Positions 38,666-38,706 of a stretch of 38,706 nucleotides of DNA are shown piece after piece. The number at the start of each line of letters is the position of its first letter. The stretch's first letter is position 1. The notes under the pieces are model-generated. The model searched no databases. It saw nothing but the letters and a program-made list of their open reading frames with translations, and was not told the DNA's origin. The stretch is taken from NCBI GenBank assembly GCA_913057435.1, contig CAJXNY010000044.1, positions 1 through 38,706 on the forward strand, written 5' to 3'. Position numbers and translations under genes: made by a program. The stretch is from an uncultured Oceanospirillaceae bacterium. GTDB taxonomy: Bacteria > Pseudomonadota > Gammaproteobacteria > Pseudomonadales > Balneatricaceae.

Positions 38666-38706
38666 GCCACCTCGCAGGATCCAGCTGGCTAGCGATCCGC
38701 TGTCCT

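Overview
The window looks like a chromosomal segment of a gammaproteobacterium of the Oceanospirillales/Pseudomonadales type. The main reason is the gene order around the penicillin-binding protein: mrcA (ponA) is divergent from pilQ-aroK-aroB-damX, which is followed by gltB-gltD, as in Pseudomonas. Base composition is moderate throughout the coding regions. No tRNA, rRNA or CRISPR array was seen. Strain or genus cannot be named from the sequence alone.

Layout. 1-787: remains of at least one insertion sequence (an IS3-family orfB with an in-frame stop and a lost catalytic segment). 788-1197: AT-rich sequence without a convincing gene. 1198-4867 (minus): a LysE-type exporter and a large propeller/GGDEF signalling protein. 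5116-5862: a TauE-type exporter, convergent with bfd, which has a near-perfect Fur box. 6271-9024 (minus): hcr and hcp, the NO/hybrid-cluster-protein pair, with a perfect FNR-type box and an NsrR-like site upstream. 9417-10671 (plus): a small conserved-looking protein of unknown function, then an exported protein that I read as a ribosome-inactivating-protein (rRNA N-glycosidase, ricin/Shiga toxin A-like) family member. 10668-12329: a LysR regulator divergent from a second LysE-type exporter. 12534-18499 (minus): gltD and gltB (glutamate synthase). 18864-24431 (minus): the damX, aroB, aroK, pilQ operon. 24737-27214: mrcA. 27297-30925 (minus): a DctB/DctD-type two-component system. 31046-32482: pyruvate kinase. 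32548-33549 (minus) and 33734-34468 (plus): an AcuI/YhdH reductase divergent from a FadR-type GntR regulator, with a palindromic operator over the reductase promoter. 34564-36822: tex. 36935-38500: gshA, followed by a terminator and a hairpin-rich tail.

Most of the window is housekeeping: nitrogen assimilation, shikimate pathway, cell-wall synthesis and division, glycolysis and glutathione synthesis. The accessory, most interesting stretch is 9025-10671. There an NO/anaerobiosis-responsive control region (hcp), a small unknown gene and the secreted RIP-like gene sit together. The leader of the RIP-like gene shares an exact 12-base word with the putative NsrR site of hcp. The second notable point is that pilQ is present without pilMNOP and lacks the usual secretin gate motif, so it is an orphan, diverged secretin.
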